A DNA stretch of 64,000 bases from Heterobasidion occidentale (lineage: Eukaryota; Basidiomycota; Agaricomycetes; Russulales; Bondarzewiaceae), in NCBI GenBank assembly GCA_039111635.1, contig JBCAQO010000013.1, forward strand, positions 248,001-312,000, in the 5' to 3' direction. This document shows positions 44,736-55,266 of this stretch, piece after piece. Positions within the stretch are counted from its first letter, which is position 1, and the number at the start of each line of letters is the position of its first letter. The position numbers and the translations under genes are program-made. The notes beneath the pieces are model-generated. The model had not been told where the DNA came from and ran no database searches. It was given only the letters and a program-made list of their open reading frames with translations.

Positions 44736-46536
44736 ATGAAGTTCCGTCTCGTCGGCCCACCAAAGCTCGAGGCCCACATCGAGAGCTCAGATGACACAGC
44801 GTGGCAGCAGTCAACTCAAGCACAGTATGTTCTTTCGCTGGCTATTTCTAGCGTGCAGCGGCTAATTTACCTGTCTCGTTGGAAGTGCTGCGTCTCCTAG
44901 CAAATCTTCCGGGGTACACCGACGCGGTCCTGATCTTGTAAGACAGCGTTTTCCCCTCTCTTTCCTTGCAGCCTCAAATTTACTTGATCATGCGCTCTAC
45001 TTGGTATCATATGGCTAGGATGCTCGACTCGCAGCAAGGATACATATCAATGAATTGCCCATTGAGATCCTCTCGAACATCATTGAACGACTTGTCGACT
45101 CGTCTACCTCCCTGGCAACCAAACATTTCCGTGATCAGTTCATAGCCATGCTCGTCTGTCGTCTATGGCGAGACGTTGCCATTTCGTCGCCCTCGTTATG
45201 GACCTTCATAAACCTCTCATGGGACGGACGACTTGTAGAGGCATTTCTTCGAAGATCGGGGGCGTTGCCGCTGACGATATATAGCTATGGATGTACGATA
45301 CCTCCGTGGCTTCCGGACGTAGCAGCCCGCCACAGTCTTCGTTTTCGACATGTTGAGATCGACGAGCAGGTATATGACGTCGATTCCTCGATACTTGCCC
45401 ATCCCATCCTCGAGGCGCTCTCGTTTCCAGCTCCACTCCTGGAGACGCTGAAGATCCTGATCTACGCTCCTGGATATTTTTCTGACGAGCCAGGAGGCAT
45501 GATTTCTCTGCCTCCGCTGTTCGCAGACGTGACCCCGAAGTTGCGTACTCTCGAGCTGTCGCACTACACCTGCTGGCCAGGCAATCGCTTCACCGGCATC
45601 GTCAAATTCTCCTTCGGACCCCCTTCCGACGCAGGCCATCTTTTAACCTCACAGCTCTTTCAGTTCTTGGAATCCAATCCCACTCTCCAGAGTCTTGAAT
45701 TCTCCCAAATTCAATTGATGCGCAATGTGACAGATCGCATCATCACCCTTCCCAATCTTCAAACTCTAGGAATATATGACTTCCAGTCGGAAGATGCTCT
45801 TTACCTGCTGTCTCTACTGGGGCTTCCAGCCTCCGTCGTAGTAACATGCACATATCCCCGCCTTCACAATGTCGATCACGAACGTGGACTTGTTTTCCCT
45901 CACAATATACCCCTCGTCCACATACGCGATTCTGATGTCCTGGCTATCGCCGGCAGCGTTGCTATTCACTCGTTCAAGGTCTTCGCCGTATGCGCAGACG
46001 CCAACGTGAGCTGGTTCGTCGAGCACTACGTGCGAACTGACCACGTCTTCGACACGCCCTCTTTCCACCGCATCATCGGCGCGCACTCCTTCTCCCAAAG
46101 CCTCAGGGGTGTGACCAGGCTTTCTATAACGTTCTCGCGGGACTTCGATTTCGTCGGGCTGTCATCCTCGGTATGGGCAGCCGCATTGGACTGCTTTCCG
46201 AAGCTCTCGATCCTCACTGTCGAGTTCGGGAGACTGACCGACATCGTCGCGGCGCTGCAGCCCACGCCGACCGACCCCGATATTCGTTGCCCGCACCTCT
46301 CCCGCCTGCACCTCTCCAACGTGCTGGACGACGACTTCACGCGCTTCCTCGACCTCGTGGAGTTCCTCCGGAAATATGGGCGCCCCGCGGTGCAGGGCAT
46401 CGAAGTCCAAGTCCAGGACCGCACGCCGCCGGGCTTGGAGGTCGCGTCTCTCCGCAAGCACTTTGACTTCGTGCAGGTGTCTAGGGGCGATTCTTCGGTT
46501 ACGATCACGAGGTGGGGTGCTAAGAATCGTGAATAG
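44736..46536 (+). CDS. F-box domain protein
   Basis: A typical agaricomycete F-box protein, probably a substrate adaptor of an SCF ubiquitin ligase. My model has three exons: 44736-44824, 44901-44937 and 45019-46536, all in frame, giving 547 residues. It starts MKFRLVGPPKLEAHIESSDD. The F-box is INELPIEILSNIIERLVDSS, then MLVCRLWRDVAISSPSLWT. The remainder is leucine-rich and irregular (LESNPTLQSLEFSQIQLMRN, LPNLQTLGIYD), resembling degenerate LRR-type recognition regions of this lineage-expanded family. The stop is at 46536. The first two short exons are inferred from splice sites and frame; the long exon is certain. Confidence 0.82.
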
Positions 46537-47290
46537 GATAGGGTTTGGCAGGGGTTTCCGTCCCGGATTGTCGCACATGGTTTGTTGTTAGCGTATAACT
46601 GTTTTCATACGAGTGCATACAGTCGATGTAAGTTATTTTACAACCAACAGGACGTCCTAGTAGAATCTGCTCTTTCTGGATGGAGAGCGGTCTGATAACT
46701 TTCGGCACCGTGTTCAAATTATCAGAGCTGGCTTGAACACTCCAGGACTTCCTACATCTTATTGTAAAGATGCAGGTTCCATGTCCTTTTAACATAGGAG
46801 CTGCACCATGCTCAACCAGGAGGTGCACCATGTCGTTGTAACCTTCTCGCAACGCCTCCTCCACCGCAGTCCCCGTACCTCTTCGCGCATTCGGGTATGC
46901 ACCCTTTTCAAGGAGCAATCTCGCTACAGACATCCTATTGCATCTTGCTGCTACCTGCAGTGCCGTGCCAAAGGTGCCACTTCTCCTGTCTACAACTGCT
47001 CCTTTATCCAACAGCAGCTCGACAATAGCCCGATGGCCTTCGGCACTTGCTGCCTGGAGCGGGGTCCCGTTATATCCTCCTCCTGCATCAGGGTGAAAGC
47101 CCATATCCAGCATCATTCTAACAATTGGCTCGTGCCCGTGTTCGGCTGCTTGAAGAGCGGTGCCATAGTACCCGTCGTTGGGTCGTAGACTTGCCCCCTT
47201 CTCGAGCAACAGCTCTACGATTGATTGGTGGCCTCCGCTGGCGCTGGCGCGACAAATAACGTGGTAGAGCAGCTGCGCTCGTCGATCCAT
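46520..47290 (-). CDS. short ankyrin-repeat protein (possible fragment)
   Basis: A single-exon frame of 256 codons starting MDRRAQLLYHVICRASASGG. About five ankyrin repeats follow: HQSIVELLLEKGASLRPNDG, GTALQAAEHGHEPIVRMML, GTPLQAASAEGHRAIVELLL, GTALQVAARCNRMSVARLLL and EEALREGYNDMVHLLVEHGA. After GHGTCIFTIRC the sequence loses repeat character and runs to a stop inside the 3' end of the F-box gene on the other strand. The last 70 residues are probably not original coding sequence. It may be the C-terminal remnant of a larger NACHT/ankyrin protein, a family that is often fragmented in agaricomycetes; no NACHT sequence is present here. Confidence 0.55.
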   Translation of the reverse strand: MDRRAQLLYHVICRASASGGHQSIVELLLEKGASLRPNDGYYGTALQAAEHGHEPIVRMMLDMGFHPDAGGGYNGTPLQAASAEGHRAIVELLLDKGAVVDRRSGTFGTALQVAARCNRMSVARLLLEKGAYPNARRGTGTAVEEALREGYNDMVHLLVEHGAAPMLKGHGTCIFTIRCRKSWSVQASSDNLNTVPKVIRPLSIQKEQILLGRPVGCKITYIDCMHSYENSYTLTTNHVRQSGTETPAKPYPIHDS

Positions 47291-48096
47291 GCGCGCGCTT
47301 CACATACAAGCACTTGACAAGCCTAGTATCCCGCTCTGAATGTGGGTGTTTTGGATGCTGTAGATGGCAGCCGAGCTTCGATGGTGCACGGAAACCGCAG
47401 AATCATGCTCGGTCCGTTTAGATGTGACTGGCAGGCAGTGAGATCAGATCAATCAATTAATCAACTGTACATGTAGCACAAGTCTGGTTTCAGACGGCAC
47501 TCGAATGTTGGTTTTCCAGCGTCGAGATCGATATGTTCGGAGCATCCTCGGAAATTGAAGTCAAGATCGTCATCGCCGTGTGGTAGCGGCTGGTAGCGGC
47601 TTCAAACGTTGCTTTGTTCGGAAAATGACAAGGCTGGTCATAAATGAATGCCGGTGCAGCTTTTGGCGGAAGATCCTGGGTATATTTGCGTCGTGAGTCC
47701 TTCGCAGTCAACGAACAGCAAGAAAGAACATTTTGGACAGAAAGAGAATCGAGACACCTGTCCATAGAATTTGAAACCACGTATGCCGAACGAACGCTAC
47801 CCCACGCCCACGCCAACTGCCGCCCAAATGAGTAGCTGCACTGCTCTCCTCTCACCAACGATTTGTGAACGTTGATCGGACCGGCGAGAGGCGATGCAGC
47901 AACGGATGGGCAGGAAGGCGGAGACCGGAAAGAAAAGAACTATGAGTATTTGCGCATAGGTACAACACAACACATCACATCCAACAGATAAACCGGGGAC
48001 AAGGCAGACGTATTACGGGAATAAGAACAGGGAGAGCGCGCGGGGTGGTCGGGCAGGGGCGCGGAGAAGGGGAGGGAAGAGCGGGGTGGCGCTCTT
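47291..48096. other. intergenic, no gene recognised
   Basis: Between the ankyrin fragment and the 3' end of the v-SNARE gene. A frame at 47490-47858 (minus) has no recognisable feature. Confidence 0.5.
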
Positions 48097-48851
48097 TCAG
48101 TGCTTTGTGGCCTTGACGATGGAAACGACGATGATGACGATGATGATGGCGATGGCTACACCAATGATGAGTCGCATCTGGGCGCGCGGATGGTCAGAAA
48201 AGGTCTAGGTCATTTGCAGAATGTGATTACTTTCATGTCTTTCCACCTGTTGTTACCCATGCGAAGAAAGGAAGAACGCTAATGTGAGAAGAATCCACAG
48301 GGGTTATGCCGGATAAATCACATACCACATATTCTGATAGATGGGAAAGAAGATCAAACTTGTGAGCTCCTAGCGGCTAAAGCACAAAACGAGCGCACCT
48401 TCCTGACACGGTTGGCATTGCGACGGAAGCCTTGAGCTGAAACCGCAAGGTTGTCTGACAAGAGCGGGATGTAGGCGGTCAGCAAGCGCCGTTGTGCATT
48501 GCAAGAGAGGGGGCAAGGAAAACAGGAAGATAAACGGTCCTAATGAAGCAGTGGCCCCCAGTAGTCCGAGCATGCTGCCACAGTCAAACTGACAATGCTT
48601 GCACAGCCTCAACGCTATGATTCAATGGAAGGGGGAATACGCACCTGTCTTGTCCTGCAGCGAGTCGAGCCTCTCCTGTCGCTCTGTAACCTTGGTAATG
48701 TTGTCCCGCATAATGTTCACAGTGTCGTCGATTTGAGCCTGGATGGCGGCCGTCTTCGCATTCCCAGCACCGCCGGGAGGGTTGGAAGAGGAGCCGCCGC
48801 GGGGGAGGTAAGGGTCATAAGGCTCGGACCTTCATCGTTGGACAACGACAT
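48097..48851 (-). CDS. synaptobrevin/VAMP v-SNARE (Snc1/Snc2-like)
   Basis: An R-SNARE on secretory vesicles for fusion with the plasma membrane. The ATG at 48851 begins MSLSNDEG, followed after a one-base slip near 48828 by [20 protein letters not shown]. The SNARE motif is [20 protein letters not shown] then [12 protein letters not shown], with the zero-layer Arg in TERQERL. An intron leads to [19 protein letters not shown] tiny exon and further introns give NMW-WKDMK. The C-terminal anchor is [20 protein letters not shown] then VKATKH, with the stop at 48097. About 115 residues, normal for Snc proteins with no long N-terminal domain. At the slip the sequence reads ggtccgag where one more C would keep the frame. 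Confidence 0.92.
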
Positions 48852-49147
48852 CGCGAGTCGAACAGGACGAAGGAAATATCACGGCGGGGACGTGAGAAAG
48901 CAGATGTGGGGTAGGAGGGGTCAGTGCGTGCGTGCTGCGCAACGAAATCAGGGCTGAAGACTGACATGATGTTGTCGTGGGGTCTGGCAGAAATTCACAG
49001 ATATATGGCACGGGGTGAAGAGAGCAAGAAGAGTAAAGAATTAGATGAGGAAGGAGGAGAAGAGCACCAGGCTCACCGTGTAAGGGGACGAGAGGAGAGG
49101 TCGAGCGGTGGGTCGTTGACGTTGCGCGGCTCCCATCACACGGCACA

Positions 49148-50675
49148 ACACAGCCTCCGCTCGGCCACTCCCGCCCGAACTCCGGTCGCTCCGCCCGAAC
49201 CCTCCGTCACCCACCACCGTTTCTTTCATCCTCAATCCACTATCATCCACATAAATGCGAACCAAGAGGTGAACCAGTGCCAGCAAACAACCACCCACAC
49301 CTCTGCCACCGCTGGCTCAAACGGTGTACGCGTGCAAATTCATCTTGTCAGCTCACTTGACAGTGCAATTGGAGCAGCCGGAAGCGCTGCATCATCTCGT
49401 CTTACAGAGCCTCTGTTCGCATACGGGGATGTCTGTCATCACCGTAATATTCCAGGAACCTTTGCTGTGCACGGACTTGGGAGGATATCGAAGACAGTGG
49501 GCGGGTCAAGTTGAGGTACGTCGTATGATACGTTCTCACCCACATTGATATTCAACTGGAGAGATTGAATGATTCGGAGAGTGCTAAATTCCTCAGCATC
49601 GACCTTGCAAGGATCTTTCGTCTGGGTGATGGCCCTCCCTGTGCATGCCCCGTACACATTTGAGACCGTGATTCTTAGACGCGGTTGTCTGTATCTCCGT
49701 GCAATCAAACAAACAATTTGCTACGATTATGCTCGGAAAGATCCTGCGAGCAAGGTAACGTGCAGAATACACGAGCACTTTCAAAGCAGGCGCCATTCAT
49801 TAGGCACTGACCATACGCAAATGCAGATGTCAAAATCAGACGGTCTGAATAGTAGGCGGGCCTTTCGATTTTATGACATCCGTTGGGGATGAACATCCAA
49901 ATCGGATGGCGTGCAAACAACGAAAGATGTTTATGCACCTCCCTGTTCCAGAATCACTCACAATCCTCTTGAAGGACCCGATCAGACTGCGTCGAACTTG
50001 CGTGTGACCTTCACAGACCTCTTCTCACTCTAGACTTCCTTCCAGATCCCTCACAGCAACAGGGACCTCTGTGTGCACATATCGTGGGCAGCTGCTGCCT
50101 TGAATAGCACGGGCTCAGCCAAAAACGTTGCCTCATCGTTTTGATCGCTTGCTTGACCTGGGACACGGCCGATACTACCCTTGTCCACATTGCTGCGCCC
50201 AATTCTCTTGAACTGTGCGCTCGCCCGGTGATATAAGTGCCTCGCTATTACGGTGTGCTCACCCTCCTCGCCTGATCACTTCCCTCGACACAAGCACCCA
50301 CCGTCTCTCGGTCATCGCACCTCATCCCCTCGATGCTATCCCTCTCCTCTTCCTCATCCTGCGATATCTGCTTTGAAACATTCCAACTCAACGCTTCCTC
50401 CACCGATGATGTCCAACACCCGTCCTCACTCGACTGTGGACACGTATTTTGCACACCGTGAGTGACGGGGGGACGCTCCCAGACAGCTATTCTCCGCGAC
50501 AGATCGAGCTGACCGCTTGGCATCTCCGACACAGCTGCATCGATGCGCTCGAGAGCCTCATTTGCCCCATGTGCAGAAGCCCGTTCGACCGCCACTCGGT
50601 CAGGAGGCTTTATGTCACCATCGACCCGCCAACCGATCTGCAGGCACCCAGAGATCGCTCGGCTCCTGGGAGCAT
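49148..50675 (+). repeat. segmental duplication, copy 1 (upstream DNA plus RING exons)
   Basis: Homologous to 52731-54439. It begins at tccgctcggccactcccgcc, runs through non-coding DNA and the RING gene's first two exons, and stops abruptly at ctgggagcat in exon 2 (50675). Beyond that, copy 1 continues into glucoamylase sequence and copy 2 into the rest of the RING gene. Copy 2 is about 180 bp longer because of internal indels. Confidence 0.85.
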
Positions 50676-51398
50676 CAACTTCTTCCAGCAGTTCTCCTCC
50701 GCCGTTACGGCCGGCAGCCACGCATCGTCTACCTCTAATTGCACCACGCTCACTGCCGCCATCAAGACCTTCACCGATGGCTTCGTCGCAGAGTTTGCGA
50801 AGAACACCCCATCAAGCGGTGAAAGGTCCGGCTCTCCAGTTAACATAGTGGATCTGCCCAGGGGCTTCGCAAGCGCCTTCGCCGCATTCGATGCGAGGGG
50901 TGGCGTGATCGCTATCCACTGGGGCGCCACAGATTTGGTTGTCCCGTCATCTTCCTCGACCAGCTCTGGGCCAGCTCTGGCACCGTTGCCGTGACGTTCG
51001 ACATTCACGCAACCACAGTCTGGGGAGGTGCGTCTATTCGTCGCCGATGTTTTCTGCTCCAATCTAAATCGACTCTTTCACAGAAAAAATCTATATCACC
51101 GGCTCCGTCGGTGCTCTGAAAAACTGGTCTCCGCATAACGCCCTCCTTCTATCGGCGGCAAAATACCCCACCTGGAGCAGTACGTCTTTTTTCAAGTCTG
51201 CTATCTCATGCCAGTTGTTGATATAATTGTCCTCGCTCCTCAGTCACCATCAATGTCCCGGCCAACACGTCGATCCAATACAAGTACATCCGCAAGTACA
51301 AAGGTGCCACGACCTGGGAGAGGGACCCCAACAATCGGATTACCACACCTTCCAGCGACACGTGCATCGTGAAAGACAGCTGGCGTGGCCGGCGTTAG
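50333..51398 (+). CDS. chimeric gene: RING finger fused to glucoamylase (GH15) C-terminus and CBM20
   Basis: Exon 1 (ATG at 50333, MLSLSSSSSCDICFE...LDCGHVFC) and the start of exon 2 (ALESLICPMCRSPFDRHSVR) form a C3HC4-type RING almost identical to the gene at 54092. At 50675 the sequence switches, in frame, to the C-terminal part of a GH15 glucoamylase: FFQQFSSAVTAGSHASSTS, LTAAIKTFTDGFVAEFAKNT and DARGGVIAIHWGATDLVVPS. A starch-binding CBM20 follows: VAVTFDIHATTVWGE, then after an intron KIYITGSVGALKNWSPHNAL, then after another intron SIQYKYIRKYKGATTWERDP and NNRITTPSSDTCIVKDSWR, with the stop at 51398. The GH15 catalytic barrel is absent and there is no signal peptide. Near 50970 the frame changes by one. 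Either a C was lost or an 11 bp tandem copy of ccagctctggg was gained. It is probably not an active amylase. Confidence 0.8.
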
Positions 51399-51507
51399 AT
51401 GCGTCCGACGCAGCAAGATGCTATTCATGATCAAGAAAAGTTATGATTGCATGAAAATGTTCTGCTTTTTGTATTACGCAGTATGACTATACCACAATCC
51501 ATTACAG

Positions 51508-52660
51508 GCTGCATGCGTTGAAGGTCATCATGGAATCGCGAAGCTCTTACTAGAGAGGGGAGCGGACCCACATGCTCGAGGTGGACTCTTGGGGAATGTA
51601 CTACAGGCAGCGGCAGCTAAGGGTTCCGAGGCGATCGTCAAGCTCCTGCTTGAGAAAGGTGCTGACCCAATTGTCCAGGGCGGAGGATATGGCACTGCAG
51701 GCAGCGACAGCTAAGGGTTCCGAGGCCATCGTCATGGTCCTGCTTGAGAAGGGAGCGGATCCAAATGTTGAGGGCAGGAGACACGGCACTGCACTGCAGG
51801 TGGCGGCGGCTAAGGGTTTTGCGGACATCGTTACAGCTGTTTGCGGTAAATAAGGCGCGGCGCGATTTCTCGGGGTTTTGTTGATTTTTGCACCGCAATG
51901 CAGAACAGCTGTAGCTCCCTCAATACTCACCAATGTCAGTAAACCTTTGTTTGTTGCTCTTGCATCAAATGTCCGCAGGGTATGAAGTCAGTCCCAGCAC
52001 AATTTGGTTTAGTTCTGAAGGTGATGGAAAATACACATTGTTAAACACGGCGCGCAACTTAGAAGCATCGTTTTGAGCCGTGGAGGTCCGAATCTAATAT
52101 ATGTTGGCCTTGTAGTAAGGTATCCCGAGGGTACCAGGTAATTTATTTCTATGCTTTGAAGGACACCACTGCTTTGTCGTACTTGGCAGGTGTGACATCA
52201 TCAGGCTCTTTGCCTCACCATCCCCACCCCTTGACTGCAGTCCCGCTTCCCTTTATCATAATGTCTTGATGTCCTTAGGATATCTTGCAAGACCAACATA
52301 TGTTAAGTTCAGACCTCCACGGCTCAAAATGACATTTCTGAGTCGCGCGCCGTATCCAACAAGGTGTATTTTCCATCACCCTTGAAAATGAACCAAATCA
52401 CACCGAGACTGATTTCGTGCCCTGCGTATACTCAATGCAAGAGCAATAAGCTAAGATTCATTGTCATTGAGTGAGTATTGAGAGAGCTACAGCTGCTCTA
52501 TTCTACGGTACAAAATTTGACTAAATCTCGCGAAAACACGCCGCGCCCTGTATATTTACCGCAAATAGCTGTAAGCTTCTGCTCAAGAAGGGAGCTGATC
52601 CACATGTCCAAGCCTCCAAGGTGGAAAACATGGCACTGTACTCTAGTCTCCCAAAGGCAG
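51508..52660 (+). pseudogene. ankyrin-repeat gene fragment interrupted by a transposable element
   Basis: Left of the insertion are ankyrin repeats: HHGIAKLLLERGADPHARGG, AAAAKGSEAIVKLLLEKGAD, AAATAKGSEAIVM-type, LLEKGADPNVEGRRHGTALQ and VAAAKGFADIV. Right of it the same frame continues KLLLKKGADPHVQASK and then decays. A small deletion near 51694 (ggcactgcaggcagc, where ggcactgcactgcaggca is expected) already breaks the frame on the left. No start codon, upstream domain or proper end is present, so this is the relic of a larger ankyrin protein. Confidence 0.75.
51834..52571. mobile_element. 738 bp foldback/MITE-like element with TA target duplication
   Basis: Two arms of about 290 bp are inverted copies of each other around a spacer of about 150 bp. 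The left end reads CAGCTGTTTGCGGTAAATA (51834 on). The right end, read on the other strand from 52571, is CAGCTATTTGCGGTAAATA. Deeper matches include gtgatggaaaatacac (52020) with gtgtattttccatcac (52362), and gagccgtggaggtc (52076) with gacctccacggctc (52313). It is flanked by TA at 51832-51833 and TA at 52572-52573. Removing the element and one TA rejoins an ankyrin repeat in frame (DIV-KLLLKKGAD). The TA duplication and CAG terminus suggest a Tc1/mariner-type transposase acting in trans. No transposase ORF lies inside. Confidence 0.88.
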
Positions 52661-52730
52661 TAACGTATGCGATCCTCCTTCAACCTCCGACGTGGTCTCC
52701 GGATATCCGTATCTGACTCTGTACTCTACT

Positions 52731-54439
52731 GCAGCCCCCGCTCGGCCACTCCCGCCCGAACTCCGGTCGCTCCGCCCGAACCCTCCGTCCCCCACCACAG
52801 TTTCCTTCGTCCTCAACCCACCATCATCCACACAGATGCAAACCGAGAGGTGAGCTGTGTAGCCTACCATCTCATACACCCACATTTCTGCCACTGCTGG
52901 CTTAAACGCTGTACGCGTGCAAATTCGTGTTGTCAGCTCACTTGACAGTGCAATTGGAGCAGCCGGGAGCGCTGCATCATTTCGTCTTACAGAGCCTGTG
53001 TTCGCATACGGGGATGTCTGCCATCACCTTGCTATTCCAGTAACCTCTGCTGTGCACGGCTTTGGGAGGCATCCAAGGTAGTGAGGGTCCAGTTGAGGTA
53101 CGTCGTGTAACACGTTCACACCCACATTGGTATCCAGCTGGAGAGGCTGAAAGACTCGGGAAGTGCCATGTTCATTGGCATTAACCTTGCTTGGGTATTT
53201 GGTGTGGAGTACAGGCATAGCCCTCCTCGTACATGCTCCGTACAAATTTGAGACCATGATTCTAAGACGGTTGTTTGTAACTCCGTGCAATCAATCAAAC
53301 AACCTGCTATGATCATGCTCTGAGAGAGATCTTGCGAGCAAAGTAACGCGGATATATCAGAACAGACGAGCACTCTCACATATCATTTTCTTCCGCTTTC
53401 AAAGTACGCAGGCGTTACCTTGTTCATTCATTGGGCACTGACTAGCAGACGTCAAATTTTTTAGAATCCAGATTCGAGAATTGAGCGACACGAACCGTCA
53501 CCATGCAAACTGTGAATCATGCTGTCGCATTTTCACCGCTCGCTCTGGGTTAGTCGTTATGAATGGTAGGCGTCCCTTTCGCCTTTGTAACATCCGTTGG
53601 GGATGGACATCCAAATAGGATGACGTGCAAACAATCAAAGATATATATGCACCTCCCCATTGCAGAATCACTTATGACCTTTGAAGGGCCCGATCAGACT
53701 ACGTCGAACTCGCGTGTGACGTTCACAGATTCGTACCGGGTTGCTCCCAATTCCCGTACAGATCTCTTCTCACTCTAGACTTCTTTCCAAATCCTTCACA
53801 GTAACAGGGACCTCCTCTGTGTGCGCATATCGCGGTCAGCTGCTGCCTTCAATAGCCCGGGTGCGACCAAAAACGTTGAATCATCGTTTCGAACGCTTGC
53901 CTGACCTGGGACACGGCCGATACTGCACTTGTCCGCGTTGCTGCACCTCATGCGCTTGCACTGCGCGCTCGCCTGCAGGACGATCGTGATATAAAGCGCC
54001 TCGCCATTACGGTGTGCTCTCCCTCCTCGCTTGATCGCTTCCCTCGACACAAGCACCCACCGTCTCTCGGTCGTCGCACCTCGTCCCTTCGATGCTCTCC
54101 CTCTCCTCCTCCTCATCCTGCGACATCTGCTTTGAAACATACCGACTCAGCGCTTCCTCGAACGACGAGATCCGCCGCCCGTCCTCAATCGACTGTGGAC
54201 ACGTGTTTTGCACACCGTGAGTGGGGCACCGGGGGACGCTCCCAAACAGCTATTCTCCGCGACAGATCGAGCTGACCGCTTGGCATCTCCGACGCAGCTG
54301 CATCGATGCACTCGAGAGCTCCATTTGCCCCATATGCAGAAGCCCGTTCGACCACCACTCGGTCAGGAGGCTTTATGTCACCATCGACCCGCCATCCGAT
54401 CCGCAGGCGCCCAGAGAACGCTCGGCTGCTGGGAGCATG
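52731..54439 (+). repeat. segmental duplication, copy 2 (upstream DNA plus RING exons)
   Basis: Counterpart of 49148-50675, same orientation. The promoter-proximal part is very similar (caagcacccaccgtctctcg occurs in both at 50291 and 54051). The homology ends at the same codon of exon 2 where copy 1 changes to glucoamylase. Confidence 0.85.
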
Positions 54440-55266
54440 AAGAGGCGGCTCTTAGATAGAGGGTCAGATGACGCGGCGGAGAAAGAGTGGTTGAAAGATA
54501 GACTGATCGCAATCGCCACCGACAGTGGCCCGGATCGCGTCGACGTCGAAGAGTACTTGGACTGTCTACAGAGGGCCGGGACTGGCTCACGAGGAACGGC
54601 CCAGGAGAGGTCCGTGTTCATTTTCTCTTTGACACTCCATTGATATTGATGTAGATTTTCTGCAACAGCATAAAGATCTCAGAGCCCTATACAAGCTCCA
54701 CAGCCTCTTCCTGAAGTACTTCAGGGAGCACAACATAGCCATTCTAGAAGTCAAAGACCTCACCAAGCGATGTCGCGAGTTGCGCGATACGTTGGCGTCC
54801 ACGGAGGAATGTGCCCGCTTGGAGATTGAAGAAATCATGAGGGCGTTTGAAGAAGCCGACCGCACGAGCGATGTGCGAGGAGAACGGACCAGGCTGTGGC
54901 TCAAGTAGGTCGACGCCTTCCATACCATCGAGCAGCGTTGACATTATCTACCGTGTAGTAATGTGAGTCGGCGGCCGAGTGACATCCAGCTCCTGACATG
55001 CTTTGCTCATTGTGCCGTGATGCTTTGAACAGAGTGCGCCTTCAGAAGGTTCATCCTCGCATGAAGAGGAGACGGAGTCTCCGAAGCCGTCGCCGTCGCC
55101 TGTCACTTCCGAGTTCTCGATATACTTCCCGCCCTTCTGGGATACACCTGCGCATGGCTCCGCCGATGTGGCACACATGGGCGCAGCTGTTGAGAGCTTG
55201 ATGCTGGGCGAACCCGCGCACGTCGGCTTCGATCGCTTGGCCTTCCCTGGACACCTGTTTCCCTGA
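54092..55266 (+). CDS. RING-finger protein B (putative E3 ubiquitin ligase)
   Basis: An intact short member of the local RING family. The ATG at 54092 starts MLSLSSSSSCDICFETYRLS, and the RING continues IDCGHVFCTP, then after an intron CIDALESSICPICRSPFDHH. Next come a charged helical region (AEKEWLKDRLIAIATDSGPD), an intron with acceptor caacag, and coiled-coil-like HKDLRALYKLHSLFLKYFRE and AILEVKDLTKRCRELRDTLA. A 4-nt exon (taat, 54959-54962) joins RLWL to a Ser/Pro/Glu-rich tail (SAPSEGSSSHEEETESPKPS) ending GFDRLAFPGHLFP at 55266. It shares its exon plan, including the 4-nt exon, with the larger gene at 58375. Cellular target unknown. Confidence 0.78.
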
